This document shows positions 1 through 8,402 of a stretch of 64,000 nucleotides of DNA, in pieces; within the stretch, counting starts at the first letter, position 1, and each line of letters starts with the position of its first letter. The DNA lies in the NCBI RefSeq assembly GCF_030730905.1, contig NZ_JAVAMP010000001.1, positions 248,001-312,000 of the forward strand, read 5' to 3'. The notes under the pieces are model-generated. The model was not told where the DNA came from. It searched no databases and worked only from the letters and a program-made list of their open reading frames with translations. The DNA comes from Chengkuizengella axinellae (lineage in GTDB: Bacteria > Bacillota > Bacilli > Paenibacillales > KCTC-33759). Both the position numbers and the translations under genes were made by a program.

Positions 1-1
1 A

Positions 2-1174
2 TTAGATTTATTTAATTATGAGTATGTTGGATTAGGCTTTGAAACTGTAGTTAAAGGTCAAGCTCTCATTATTGATAGAATTTATCCAGATTCTCCAGCA
101 TTCAATAATGATTTAGTAATAGGAGATATCATCAGCGAAGTTGATGGTACATCAGTAGAAGGACTAACTCAGGAAGAAATGAAGGAATTATTTGAAGGCG
201 AAGAAGGCAGCGCTATTGAGTTAACCATTGTGAGAGATGGTAAAACAATAAAAGTAGATTTAACAAGAGAACTTGTTTCTTATCCATTAGTTATTAGTGA
301 AGTGGTTGCCGATGGTGTTGGATATATGAGGCTCTTCGAATTTGCTGAAGGGGCAGACGTTCCATTTGGTGAACAGTTAGATGAATTAGAAGAGACAGGG
401 TTAGAAACTTTAATTTTGGACTTAAGAGACAACCCAGGTGGTTTAATATATACACTAGAAAATATTGCTAGTCAATTTATGGATAAAAAGATATTAATGT
501 TTACAAAAGACAATGTAAAAGATATGGATCCAATTGTTATTTTAGATGGTGAAAAGGTTGATTATGAAATCATTATTTTAGTAAATGAAAATACGGCTAG
601 TGCTTCTGAGGCGCTTTCTGTGGCATTGCAAGAACATGATTTAGCAACTGTTGTAGGACAGCAATCTTATGGTAAAGGCCACATTCAAACTTGGGTTCCT
701 TTATCTAATGGTGGAGTTCTATCTGTTACATCCTATGAGTATTTCAGTCCAGAAAAAAATACTGTGGATGGTGTAGGTGTGATTCCTAGTGTCGAAGTAA
801 AAGAACAAATACCACAGCTAATTACTGCTCTACAAATGTCAGGAGTAGAGAATATAGAAATCATTAAAAATGATTTCTCCGTATTAGTGAATGATATTGC
901 CTTTTATGATGATTTTGAATTTGTTCAAAAAGAAAATGAAGTATTTGTTCCATCTAGAATCTTAGCTGCTTTGGTCAATGGAGAAATTAGTTGGAATCAA
1001 ACAGAAAGAGCAATTGAAATTAAAACGGATGAACAAGAATTGTTACTTCCATCTACGGCGGAATATGTTATTTTACAAGACGGAATTACGTACGTAAATG
1101 TTGATTATTTTAAAGAGTTTTTTGCACAAATGGATTGGAATTTAGTAGATGGTGAACTTACTATTTCAAATTAA
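2..1174 (+). CDS. S41 family C-terminal processing peptidase, 5' end outside window
   Basis: Serine protease of the CtpA/CtpB (tail-specific) family, acting outside the membrane. The reading frame is open from base 2, so the signal sequence and start lie upstream of the window. Visible order: PDZ domain (about residues 1-85, with GLGF-type and VIGDIISEVDG motifs), the S41 protease core (about 100-270) with DNPGG, the catalytic serine region NTASASE and the lysine of SYGKG, which give the Ser-Lys dyad. The last 100 residues (FVPSRILAALV onward) look like a copper-amine-oxidase-type stalk domain, an add-on common in Paenibacillaceae secreted proteins. It ends in a good terminator and looks like the last gene of its unit. 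Substrate unknown; in Bacillus, CtpB processes SpoIVFA, which is encoded later in this window. Confidence 0.93.
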   Translation, partial: LDLFNYEYVGLGFETVVKGQALIIDRIYPDSPAFNNDLVIGDIISEVDGTSVEGLTQEEMKELFEGEEGSAIELTIVRDGKTIKVDLTRELVSYPLVISEVVADGVGYMRLFEFAEGADVPFGEQLDELEETGLETLILDLRDNPGGLIYTLENIASQFMDKKILMFTKDNVKDMDPIVILDGEKVDYEIIILVNENTASASEALSVALQEHDLATVVGQQSYGKGHIQTWVPLSNGGVLSVTSYEYFSPEKNTVDGVGVIPSVEVKEQIPQLITALQMSGVENIEIIKNDFSVLVNDIAFYDDFEFVQKENEVFVPSRILAALVNGEISWNQTERAIEIKTDEQELLLPSTAEYVILQDGITYVNVDYFKEFFAQMDWNLVDGELTISN

Positions 1175-1190
1175 ATCATATTTAGAAAAG

Positions 1191-1232
1191 AACCTTTCCA
1201 GGACAACTAGATTTGAACTGGAAAGGTTTTTT
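1191..1232 (+). terminator. Rho-independent terminator after the S41 protease gene
   Basis: A perfect 11-bp inverted repeat (AACCTTTCCAG at 1191-1201 and CTGGAAAGGTT at 1218-1228) is followed by a run of T. It lies 17 bases after the protease stop codon. Confidence 0.9.
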
Positions 1233-1266
1233 GATTTTTCAGATAAATGATTTACCGATTTCGTTC

Positions 1267-1295
1267 TTGAACTCATTTATTATTCCAGTTAGTAT
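1267..1295 (+). promoter_or_regulatory. Candidate SigA promoter for the methylisocitrate lyase gene
   Basis: TTGAAC at 1267 and TAGTAT at 1290 are separated by exactly 17 bp, each matching the consensus at four of six bases. The site follows the preceding terminator and lies 42 bp before the start codon, so a promoter is needed about here. Judged by eye only. Confidence 0.4.
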
Positions 1296-1336
1296 GGAAG
1301 AAAAGAGATAAGAATTGATTCTTAAGGAGGATATAT

Positions 1337-2251
1337 ATGAGTTGGTTAATTGAACAAGAAATGAGTCAAACAGAATTATCAAAGAAAATGAAAGCGTTTA
1401 TAAATGAACAAGAAATATTGAAACTACCAGGTACACATGATGCAATGGCAGCGCTTATAGCAAAAAAAATTGGTTTTAAAGCTTTATATTTATCAGGTGC
1501 TGCATATACTGCAAGTCGGGGTTTGCCTGATATAGGCATTGTAACATCAACAGAGGTTGCAGAGCGGGCACGTGAATTAGTTAGAACTACAAACCTACCA
1601 ATATTAGTTGATATTGATACAGGTTTCGGAGAAGTAATCAATGTAGCACGTACAGCTAAAGAAATGGTTGAGGCCAAGGTGGCAGCAGTTCAAATTGAAG
1701 ATCAGGTTTTACCTAAGAAATGTGGACATTTAAACGGGAAAAAATTAGTATCACCAGACGAAATGGTACAAAAAATTAAAATGATTAAAACAGCGGCTCC
1801 TACTTTGCTAGTAGTTGCTCGAACAGATGCGAAGTCAGTTGAAGGTTTAGATAGTGCTCTTAAACGTGCCAATGCTTATGTAGAAGCGGGTGCTGATGCC
1901 ATATTTCCGGAAGCTCTGAGCTCAGAAGAGGAATTTATAAAAGCATCAAAATGGATCAAAGCACCGTTGCTGGCAAATATGACAGAGTTTGGAAAAACCC
2001 CATACTATTCAGCGAATCAATTTTCTGAAATGGGTTACAACATGGTCATTTATCCAGTCACTTCATTAAGAGTAGCTGCAAAAGCTTATGAAAAAGTATT
2101 TACAGAAATATTTGATACTGGGACCCAAGAAGCATCTCTTGATGAAATGCAGACGAGAAAAGAGCTATACAAAACAATTGGTTATTATGAATATGAACAA
2201 CTGGATCAGAACATAGCAAAAACTAAACTTCCTAACATTGGAGAGAAATAA
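1337..2251 (+). CDS. prpB: Isocitrate lyase/PEP mutase superfamily, probable methylisocitrate lyase
   Basis: Probable cytosolic lyase that splits 2-methylisocitrate into pyruvate and succinate in the methylcitrate cycle for propionate use. The 304-residue length matches PrpB, and the superfamily signature KKCGH is at residues 127-131, with the metal-binding VDIDTGFG at 91-98. The start has an ideal AAGGAGG 6-7 bases upstream. Unlike many genomes, no prpC or prpD is adjacent: the gene stands alone between an S41 protease and a SPOR protein, so the partner enzymes must be elsewhere or the substrate may differ. Close relatives in the superfamily (oxaloacetate hydrolases, carboxyvinyl-carboxyphosphonate mutases) are the main alternative. 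Confidence 0.85.
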   Translation: MSWLIEQEMSQTELSKKMKAFINEQEILKLPGTHDAMAALIAKKIGFKALYLSGAAYTASRGLPDIGIVTSTEVAERARELVRTTNLPILVDIDTGFGEVINVARTAKEMVEAKVAAVQIEDQVLPKKCGHLNGKKLVSPDEMVQKIKMIKTAAPTLLVVARTDAKSVEGLDSALKRANAYVEAGADAIFPEALSSEEEFIKASKWIKAPLLANMTEFGKTPYYSANQFSEMGYNMVIYPVTSLRVAAKAYEKVFTEIFDTGTQEASLDEMQTRKELYKTIGYYEYEQLDQNIAKTKLPNIGEK

Positions 2252-2390
2252 TATATAAAGAATTACATTCTCTATATTTCGAACTATACATTTTATTCAA
2301 AACACAGCTTTACTATTAAATATTATTCATAATCTATCAGCATCTATCATATTCTGTTCATATATAAGATTGGGACAAGGAGGGAATGTG

Positions 2391-3752
2391 ATGGATAAAG
2401 CAAGATTAACCTATCGATTTGATAAAAAGGATCATAAATTAAATAAAAAAAGTGATGAAGACAAAAAGGAAATTATATCTTTACACGAAGATGAATTTAC
2501 AGTTGTAGAGGAGCCAGACAAAACGGTTAAAAAAGAGCCTCTCTCTGAACCTATCTTAGATTCTCAACCATTAAATCAGTTCACGACAGATTATGGGGCA
2601 TGGAGCAGTCCATTTGATGCAGAAACTGCTAAATTAGAACAGCTTATACGAGAAACAGATTCTTATCAAAATACTGGTTATAACAAAAGGAATCGGAGCC
2701 AAGATGATAATCAGAGGGATTCGTATCATGATTCTCAAACGGAATACTCAAGTTTGAATCAACAAGATTTATATCAACAACCTTATGATAAAAACTCATT
2801 TGATCAAAATGCATATGATCAAAACGCATTTGATCAAAATTCTTATCAGCAGAGTTCTTATGGTAATAGAAATCCTTATGGTTATGTAAAAAAACCACGG
2901 CGCCCATGGTTTAAAATCATCTCTTCTTTCACTGGTGCTGTAATTGTAGGAATTGCTTTTGGTTTCTTTGTATTATCATTTTTTTCAGATAGTCAAGAAA
3001 CGGCAAGTACCAAAGATGATAATCAAACTGAAATACAATCAAATTTAACAGAATCTGATGAAGTGTTGAATGAGAGTGACCAGACGACAACACCACAGCC
3101 TGTTTTAAATTTAGATGGAACATTACAATTAAATTTACCTAAACAAACTTATTTTATGTTGCAAAACGGTATGTTTGAAAATAAGGAAGGAGCACAAGAA
3201 GCAATAAGATTGTTGGATACTAACGGATATGCTGCTGTAAGTGAATTAAACGAAAACTTTTTTGTATTTGCAGGAATGACTACAAATCGCGATGATGCAC
3301 TTCTATTGAGCTATAAACTGCAGCAAGACAATTTGGAGGTTTATGTAAAATCCTATGAAATTCCTTCTATTCAACAAATTAAATGGAATGGGAATGAGGC
3401 TGAAGCTGTTCAATCATATTTTTCTCAAGGGTCTGAGCTTGTTGAGATCATTAGTAATTTGACATTAACACATTTAAAGGATCAGACATTCACAACCTTT
3501 GAAAATAATTCTTTGGAAACGATTAAAAACATGCATCAAACTTGGATAGGAATCACTCCTGAAATAAATGCAGGTTTTCCTGAAGAAGTAAAATCAAACT
3601 TCGAAAAGATGAATAGTGCTCTAACCACTGCTATGATATCTTTAGAAGAATATCAAAAAAATCCATCTTCCTCATTGTTATGGCAGACTCAAACTGCTCT
3701 GATGCAATATACGATATATACAAAGGATTTACTTCAAAAGATTTCAGTATAA
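2391..3752 (+). CDS. Membrane protein with C-terminal SPOR domain
   Basis: A 453-residue bitopic membrane protein with no enzymatic motif. The N-terminal 170 residues are charged, Gln/Asn/Tyr-rich and predicted disordered, including five pentapeptide units (about residues 132-156). A single transmembrane helix follows at about 175-199 (VIVGIAFGFFVLSFF core). About residues 253-323 form a SPOR-like fold (YFMLQNGMFENKEGA, FVFAGMTTNRDDA), a module that binds denuded peptidoglycan glycans at division or engulfment sites. The start is placed at ATG 2391 because AAGGAGGG lies 6 bases upstream; an in-frame TTG at 2370 has no RBS. Position ahead of the maf-mre-min cluster fits an envelope role. Exact function unknown. 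Confidence 0.8.
   Translation: MDKARLTYRFDKKDHKLNKKSDEDKKEIISLHEDEFTVVEEPDKTVKKEPLSEPILDSQPLNQFTTDYGAWSSPFDAETAKLEQLIRETDSYQNTGYNKRNRSQDDNQRDSYHDSQTEYSSLNQQDLYQQPYDKNSFDQNAYDQNAFDQNSYQQSSYGNRNPYGYVKKPRRPWFKIISSFTGAVIVGIAFGFFVLSFFSDSQETASTKDDNQTEIQSNLTESDEVLNESDQTTTPQPVLNLDGTLQLNLPKQTYFMLQNGMFENKEGAQEAIRLLDTNGYAAVSELNENFFVFAGMTTNRDDALLLSYKLQQDNLEVYVKSYEIPSIQQIKWNGNEAEAVQSYFSQGSELVEIISNLTLTHLKDQTFTTFENNSLETIKNMHQTWIGITPEINAGFPEEVKSNFEKMNSALTTAMISLEEYQKNPSSSLLWQTQTALMQYTIYTKDLLQKISV
2784..2858 (+). repeat. In-frame 15-bp tandem repeat coding for pentapeptides
   Basis: Five successive 15-base units encode YDKNS, FDQNA, YDQNA, FDQNS and YQQSS inside the cytoplasmic tail of the SPOR protein. The core TTTGATCAAAAT/TATGATCAAAAC alternates Phe and Tyr in the first position. 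This is protein-level low complexity, not an intergenic repeat, and unit number may vary between strains. Confidence 0.85.
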
Positions 3753-3806
3753 AAGCTTGATAAAGAACTCCTATCGGAGTATCTCGAAGATGTCGTAGAA
3801 TCGTAA

Positions 3807-3938
3807 AGAGGCTGGGACATAAGTTGAAATCTAGCTGATTTTTGTACAATAAGCATAATTAAAACCGCATGAAATCAAGGTTTATAAATTTGATTTCATG
3901 CGGTTTATTCATTTTTGCTGGGTTTTGTCCCAGCCTCT
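3807..3938. repeat. Nested inverted repeat (gaggctgggac type)
   Basis: Outer arms AGAGGCTGGGAC (3807-3818) and GTCCCAGCCTCT (3927-3938) are a perfect 12-bp inverted repeat. Inside lies a second perfect 17-bp inverted repeat, AAACCGCATGAAATCAA at 3862-3878 with its complement at 3890-3906. Similar gaggctgggaca blocks recur in intergenic regions and near IS1182-type elements of Bacillales (from memory, not checked). It sits between two convergent genes, so the inner hairpin, followed by a short T-rich stretch, may also act as a bidirectional terminator. Confidence 0.8.
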
Positions 3939-3967
3939 ATTTAATTATTTGAATTTTATATAATCTG

Positions 3968-5371
3968 TTATTTTTGAGTTAAAAATCTGTCCACCATAAC
4001 GGCTAATTCGGCACGGGTCATATTACGCTCAGGTTCAAATGTGCTTTCTGTTATACCATTTAAAAGAGAGAACTCCTTTAACAGATATACAGCTTCAGTG
4101 TACCATTTTTCAAGAGGAATATCCTCATATTGAAACTCCTCATCTAGCAAAATAGGTTCACCTTTATTCCAGATCCGTTCAAAAACAACTGCAACCTCGG
4201 CTCTTGAAATAGGTTCATTAGGTCGAATCGTTTCATCGGGATAACCGAGAATATATCCTTTATTTACGGCTTCTGTTACAACTGCATATGCCCAATGGTC
4301 GGGAGATAGATCCTTAAAATTCGTAATCTCTGTATTTGTTTCTTTAGTAGTGCTGAAATCGTCTGTAACATTTGCTGTTTCATTTTCATTAGATGATGTT
4401 TCATTTTGCAAATCATTACTGCTGTTCTCTTGCTCTGAAGGGTCATTTTCTTGAGATGTTTCGTTTTCTGTTATAGAGGTTTTCTGTTCATCTTCATCTC
4501 TCAAGTCTTCAAGTGGCTCATTCTGTTCATTTTCATCTTCTGAGATGTTCTCGTCTTGATCACTAGTAAAATAAAAAATACGATCCATCATGGCTAAGAA
4601 TTCTGCTCTTGTTAAACCTCTATTAGGTTCGTAACTGTTGTTATAACCACCGATTAAACCAGCATCTTCAAGTCGAACAATGGAATCCATCGCCCAGTGA
4701 TTTAAAACATCCCAAAAAGTGATAGGTTCAAATGATTCGATGCCATTAGCGATTCCTAGTGCCATTTTTTGCCTCTCATTATCATCAAACAATCTAGCAG
4801 CATCTTCTTGATTGCTTAAAAATGCAGTTTCTACTAAAATGCTGGGGATAGTTCCCATTCGAGCGACATAAACGGCTTTGGACATTAAACCAAGATCTTT
4901 TGTTTCTGCTTCGGTTACCAGTCCGTCTAGTACTGATAGTGCTAACGATCTGCTATAAGGTGATAGAGTAGACATGGCTTTGCTTGCAGGGTATTTTTTA
5001 TCTGGGTATCTATCATTATAATAAATAACCAAGCTACCTTGAATAGATGGATCATGATGGGCATTTGCATGTATAGATACAAATAAATCTGCATTTTGCT
5101 GATTTGTAAATTTCACTCTATCTTGCAAGCTGATATATGTATCACTGTCCCTCGTTAAAATCACTTCATGTCCGCGTTCCTCTAAAATATTTCTCAGTTT
5201 AAACGAAATATCTAGATTCACATCCTTTTCATTCAGTTCATTCACACCTATTGCACCTGGATCACTACCGCCATGACCTGCATCAATTACCACTTTTAAA
5301 GCTTGAGCATAATTTGGAAAAACAACAAAAAGAATCATCAAGAAAACGACGAAGTGTTTCCATTTTTCCAT
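3968..5371 (-). CDS. Secreted N-acetylmuramoyl-L-alanine amidase with SLH domains
   Basis: Zinc amidase cutting the bond between MurNAc and the stem peptide, exported and held at the cell surface. Residues 1-24 are a signal peptide. Amidase_3 spans about 26-212, with zinc and catalytic residues visible at H33 (AGHGGSDPG), E48, H101 (SIHAN) and E181 (ILVETAFLSN). One SLH motif follows at about 219-266 (TRAEFLAMMDRIF), then an acidic Glu/Asn/Asp-rich linker (270-352), then two more SLH motifs (about 355-402 and 418-465, SRAEVAV and TRAELAV). Three SLH motifs are the usual set for binding pyruvylated secondary cell-wall polymer; here they are split 1+2 by the linker. GGAGGAG precedes the ATG. 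Transcribed against its neighbours. Confidence 0.95.
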   Translation of the reverse strand: MEKWKHFVVFLMILFVVFPNYAQALKVVIDAGHGGSDPGAIGVNELNEKDVNLDISFKLRNILEERGHEVILTRDSDTYISLQDRVKFTNQQNADLFVSIHANAHHDPSIQGSLVIYYNDRYPDKKYPASKAMSTLSPYSRSLALSVLDGLVTEAETKDLGLMSKAVYVARMGTIPSILVETAFLSNQEDAARLFDDNERQKMALGIANGIESFEPITFWDVLNHWAMDSIVRLEDAGLIGGYNNSYEPNRGLTRAEFLAMMDRIFYFTSDQDENISEDENEQNEPLEDLRDEDEQKTSITENETSQENDPSEQENSSNDLQNETSSNENETANVTDDFSTTKETNTEITNFKDLSPDHWAYAVVTEAVNKGYILGYPDETIRPNEPISRAEVAVVFERIWNKGEPILLDEEFQYEDIPLEKWYTEAVYLLKEFSLLNGITESTFEPERNMTRAELAVMVDRFLTQK

Positions 5372-5463
5372 TAAGCTAAATCTCCTCCCTATATTATATT
5401 TTAATAGGAAAAGAGTGGAATGTAATCAGGTAATATAAGGTATTTAAAGTTTTTTTTCATAGA

Positions 5464-5492
5464 TTGTGTAAATTCGACTAAACTCGTATAAT
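5464..5492 (+). promoter_or_regulatory. Candidate SigA promoter for the DUF4321-maf-radC group
   Basis: TTGTGT at 5464 and a perfect TATAAT at 5487 are 17 bp apart. The site lies about 80 bp before the DUF4321 start, in the divergent region with the amidase gene. Confidence 0.45.
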
Positions 5493-5574
5493 AGAGTATA
5501 GAGAATGATATAAAATCATAGCGAATGATGAGATAAAAAGTAGAAAGTAGTTATTTTTTGGAGGTAGGGTTGTG

Positions 5575-5817
5575 ATGAAAAAAAATAGTTTTGTGTTAAT
5601 TATTTTTTTGTTAATAGGATTGTTGACTGGCTCGATCATATCTCAGCTACTAGAGCCTGTACCTGCATTGTTTTTTTTGACTAAATCCTCACATATCACA
5701 TGGCAACCTTCAGCTGACTTAGGTTTTTTATCATATGATTTTGATTTCCAGGTTAAACTAAATATTGCAAACATTTTAGGACTTGTTTTCGCTTTTTGGC
5801 TGTATCGTAAATTATGA
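5575..5817 (+). CDS. DUF4321 small membrane protein
   Basis: An 80-residue protein with a hydrophobic helix near each end (about residues 7-24 and 60-78) and a short exposed loop between. It matches the DUF4321 family, found directly upstream of maf in Paenibacillaceae and Clostridia; no function is established. GGAGG at 5560-5564 could serve either GTG 5572 or ATG 5575; ATG is chosen. Only 22 bases separate its stop from maf, so the two are probably co-transcribed. Confidence 0.75.
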   Translation: MKKNSFVLIIFLLIGLLTGSIISQLLEPVPALFFLTKSSHITWQPSADLGFLSYDFDFQVKLNIANILGLVFAFWLYRKL

Positions 5818-5839
5818 TATTTGAAAGGAACAATACATT

Positions 5840-6433
5840 TTGAATAAAACAAATCTAATTTTAGCCTCTTCCTCACCTCGAAGACAAGAATTAATTCGTT
5901 CTCTTAACTTACCTTATACAATTTGTGTTAGTGATGTTGATGAAACACTGACAGAAATTGTAACACCTGCTGAAATGGTAAAGGTTCTTTCTGCAAAAAA
6001 AGCTGTGGCTGTATACGATAAAATTCGATCTGAACAAAAAGATGGAATTGTAATTGGAGCAGATACAATTGTTGTGAAAGATGGAAAAATTCTAGGGAAA
6101 CCTAAGGATAAGAACGATGCAATTTCTAAGTTGCAGCATCTTCAAGGAGCTGCACATGAGGTATTCAGTGGTATTGCATGTATAGATTTAACTACAGGAA
6201 AAAAGATTGTCAAATCTCAAACAACAATCGTACATATGAAATCTCTTCAGACTGATCAAATAGAACGTTATGTAAACACGGGTGAACCTATGGATAAAGC
6301 GGGTGCCTATGCTATCCAAGGTCTAGGTGCAACTATGGTCGACTCGATTGAAGGCTCCTATACTAATGTGGTTGGATTATCATTATCGTTGTTGAGTGAC
6401 ATGCTGTTAGAGTTTGGTATAGAAGTGATTTGA
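5840..6433 (+). CDS. maf: Maf nucleoside triphosphate pyrophosphatase
   Basis: House-cleaning pyrophosphatase that hydrolyses non-canonical or modified nucleoside triphosphates (dTTP/UTP type) in the cytosol; B. subtilis Maf also influences septation. The 197-residue length is normal. The signature SSSPRRQEL is at residues 9-17, and GADTIV and SYTNVVGLSL are further family blocks. It starts at TTG 5840, giving MNKTNLILASSS, with AAAGGAA upstream. Position before radC and mreBCD is the standard Bacillales arrangement. Confidence 0.95.
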   Translation: MNKTNLILASSSPRRQELIRSLNLPYTICVSDVDETLTEIVTPAEMVKVLSAKKAVAVYDKIRSEQKDGIVIGADTIVVKDGKILGKPKDKNDAISKLQHLQGAAHEVFSGIACIDLTTGKKIVKSQTTIVHMKSLQTDQIERYVNTGEPMDKAGAYAIQGLGATMVDSIEGSYTNVVGLSLSLLSDMLLEFGIEVI

Positions 6434-6558
6434 TTATGCACGAATTTTAGGTTCTGTAATAGGACATGCGAATTAGGTAGCAAAGTATATCTTGTATGCA
6501 TTCCTTTAGACATTGTGTATCCATATTTTATAGAAATGTCAAAGGAGGAGTATGTGAG

Positions 6559-7242
6559 ATGATACATCAATTTCTTAGAGATGTACCTGAAAATGAGCGA
6601 CCTCGTGAACGTATGTTACAATATGGTGCACAAGTATTGAGTAACGCTGAGATAATAGCCATATTGTTAAGGACCGGTTCTATTGAAGAATCAGCAGTTT
6701 CATTAGCCCAAAAAATACTGAAGGAATTTGGGGGCTTGCGTCATTTAGTAGATGCAAGTACGGAGCAATTAATTGAAATTAAAGGGATAGGACCAGCAAA
6801 AGCATTGCAAATTCAAGCGGGAATAGAGCTTGGTAGAAGATTATCAAAAAGCTCATTGGAACAAACAATTACTGTTCGCTCCCCAGAAGATGCCGCAAAT
6901 TACATGATGGAAGATTTACGTTATTTACAAAAAGAACATTTCATATGTTTATTTTTAAACACAAAAAATCAAATCATTGCACAAGAAACGTTGTCGATGG
7001 GAAGTCTAAATGCGTCTATTGTTCATCCTAGAGAGGTTTTTCGTGCAGCGATTAAAAGAAGCAGTGCTTCAATTATTTGTATTCATAATCATCCAAGCGG
7101 TGACCCGACCCCTAGTCCAGAGGATATTGAAATTACGAATCGTTTATCAGAAGCTGGGCTAGTCATAGGTATTGAAATTCTTGATCATATCATTATTGGT
7201 GATCAAAAATATATTAGTTTGAAAGAAAGAGGTCTTATGTAA
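6559..7242 (+). CDS. radC: RadC/UPF0758 family protein with JAMM motif
   Basis: A 227-residue protein of the RadC family: an N-terminal helix-hairpin-helix region (about 60-90, IKGIGPAKALQIQAG) and a C-terminal MPN/JAMM metalloprotease-like domain with HNHPSGDPTPSPED (H176, H178, D189). Historically linked to DNA repair, but its biochemical role is not settled. Start placed at ATG 6559 with AAAGGAGGAG upstream (6541-6550); the longer frame from 6496 has no RBS. A short inverted repeat (GACATT/AATGTC) lies just before the RBS. Confidence 0.93.
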   Translation: MIHQFLRDVPENERPRERMLQYGAQVLSNAEIIAILLRTGSIEESAVSLAQKILKEFGGLRHLVDASTEQLIEIKGIGPAKALQIQAGIELGRRLSKSSLEQTITVRSPEDAANYMMEDLRYLQKEHFICLFLNTKNQIIAQETLSMGSLNASIVHPREVFRAAIKRSSASIICIHNHPSGDPTPSPEDIEITNRLSEAGLVIGIEILDHIIIGDQKYISLKERGLM

Positions 7243-7347
7243 TACAATGATATAAGTTTCAAATAAATTCATTTTCGTTTTTATTAAACAAAATTAGAAA
7301 ATTTAAGATAATTCATAGCGTGATTGGAACGAGGAAGGGGATTTGGC

Positions 7348-8376
7348 ATGTTTGGCAGCTTTGTTAAAGACTTAGGAATTGATTTGGGTACAGCGAATAC
7401 TCTTGTTTTTGTAAAGGGGAAAGGAATAATTGTTAGGGAGCCTTCAGTAGTGGCCGTAGATACGGAAACTAAACAAGTGCTTAAAGTAGGAGATGAAGCA
7501 AAAAGAATGCTTGGTAGAACTCCAGGCAGTATTAGAGCAGAACGTCCTATGAAAGATGGTGTCATTGCAGATTTTGATACTACAGCTGCGATGATTAAAG
7601 AATTTATGAAAAAAGCTCAGAAACAACGTTATTTATTCCCAAAACACCCTAATGTCATGATATGTGTACCATCTGGCGTAACTGCTGTTGAAAAAAGGGC
7701 TGTAGAAGACGCAGCACGTCAAGCAGGCGCAAAGGATGCATATACGATTGAAGAGCCATTTGCAGCTGCTATAGGAGCAGGATTACCAGTGATGGAGCCA
7801 ACTGGGAGTATGGTAGTAGATATTGGTGGTGGAACAACGGAGGTTGCGGTTATCTCCTTAGGGGGTATTGTAACTGATCGTTCAGTTCGAGTAGCTGGAG
7901 ATGAAATGGATAATTCCATTACACAATATATTAAGAGAAAGTATAATTTAACGATAGGTGAAAGAACAGCTGAGCAAATTAAGATGGAAATCGCTACAGC
8001 TACGGATGAAGAAAATTCTGAATCTATGGAAATTCGTGGTCGTGATTTAATCACTGGGTTACCTAAAACCATTACAGTTACATCAAATGAAGTAACAAAA
8101 GCTTTAAAGGATACAATTGAAAAAATTGTTGAAGCAGTAAAAGGAACTTTGGAAAAATGTCCGCCTGAGCTAGCAGCTGATATTATGGATCGAGGTATCA
8201 TATTAACTGGCGGTGGAGGTTTATTAAGAAACCTAGATAAGAAATTGACCCAAGAAACAGGAATGCCCGTTATTGTTGCTGATAATCCACTTGATTGTGT
8301 AGCCATTGGTACAGGTAAAGCATTAGAGGATATTCATATCTATAAAGATAAGAAAAAAGGACGTAATAGAAGATAA
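7348..8376 (+). CDS. mreB: Rod shape-determining actin homologue MreB
   Basis: Bacterial actin that forms membrane-associated filaments guiding the lateral peptidoglycan synthesis machinery. The 342-residue protein has the actin ATPase blocks: [12 protein letters not shown] near the N-terminus, [13 protein letters not shown] in the middle and [10 protein letters not shown] near the C-terminus. The start is ATG 7348 behind AGGAAGGGG; an upstream in-frame TTG (7324) is unlikely. It is followed at 26 bp by mreC and then mreD, the classic mreBCD operon. Confidence 0.97.
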   Translation: MFGSFVKDLGIDLGTANTLVFVKGKGIIVREPSVVAVDTETKQVLKVGDEAKRMLGRTPGSIRAERPMKDGVIADFDTTAAMIKEFMKKAQKQRYLFPKHPNVMICVPSGVTAVEKRAVEDAARQAGAKDAYTIEEPFAAAIGAGLPVMEPTGSMVVDIGGGTTEVAVISLGGIVTDRSVRVAGDEMDNSITQYIKRKYNLTIGERTAEQIKMEIATATDEENSESMEIRGRDLITGLPKTITVTSNEVTKALKDTIEKIVEAVKGTLEKCPPELAADIMDRGIILTGGGGLLRNLDKKLTQETGMPVIVADNPLDCVAIGTGKALEDIHIYKDKKKGRNRR

Positions 8377-8402
8377 TTGTTGAATGAATAGAAGGTGTTC
8401 GT

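Noticed and set aside
2784-2858. Regular 15-bp repeats, CRISPR-like at first sight
   Set aside because: Units are contiguous without spacers and lie in frame in the SPOR protein gene, so they are a peptide repeat.
7719-8306. 195-codon open frame antisense to mreB
   Set aside because: Shadow of mreB; low-complexity Ser/Ile/Thr composition, no RBS, and the forward gene is certain.
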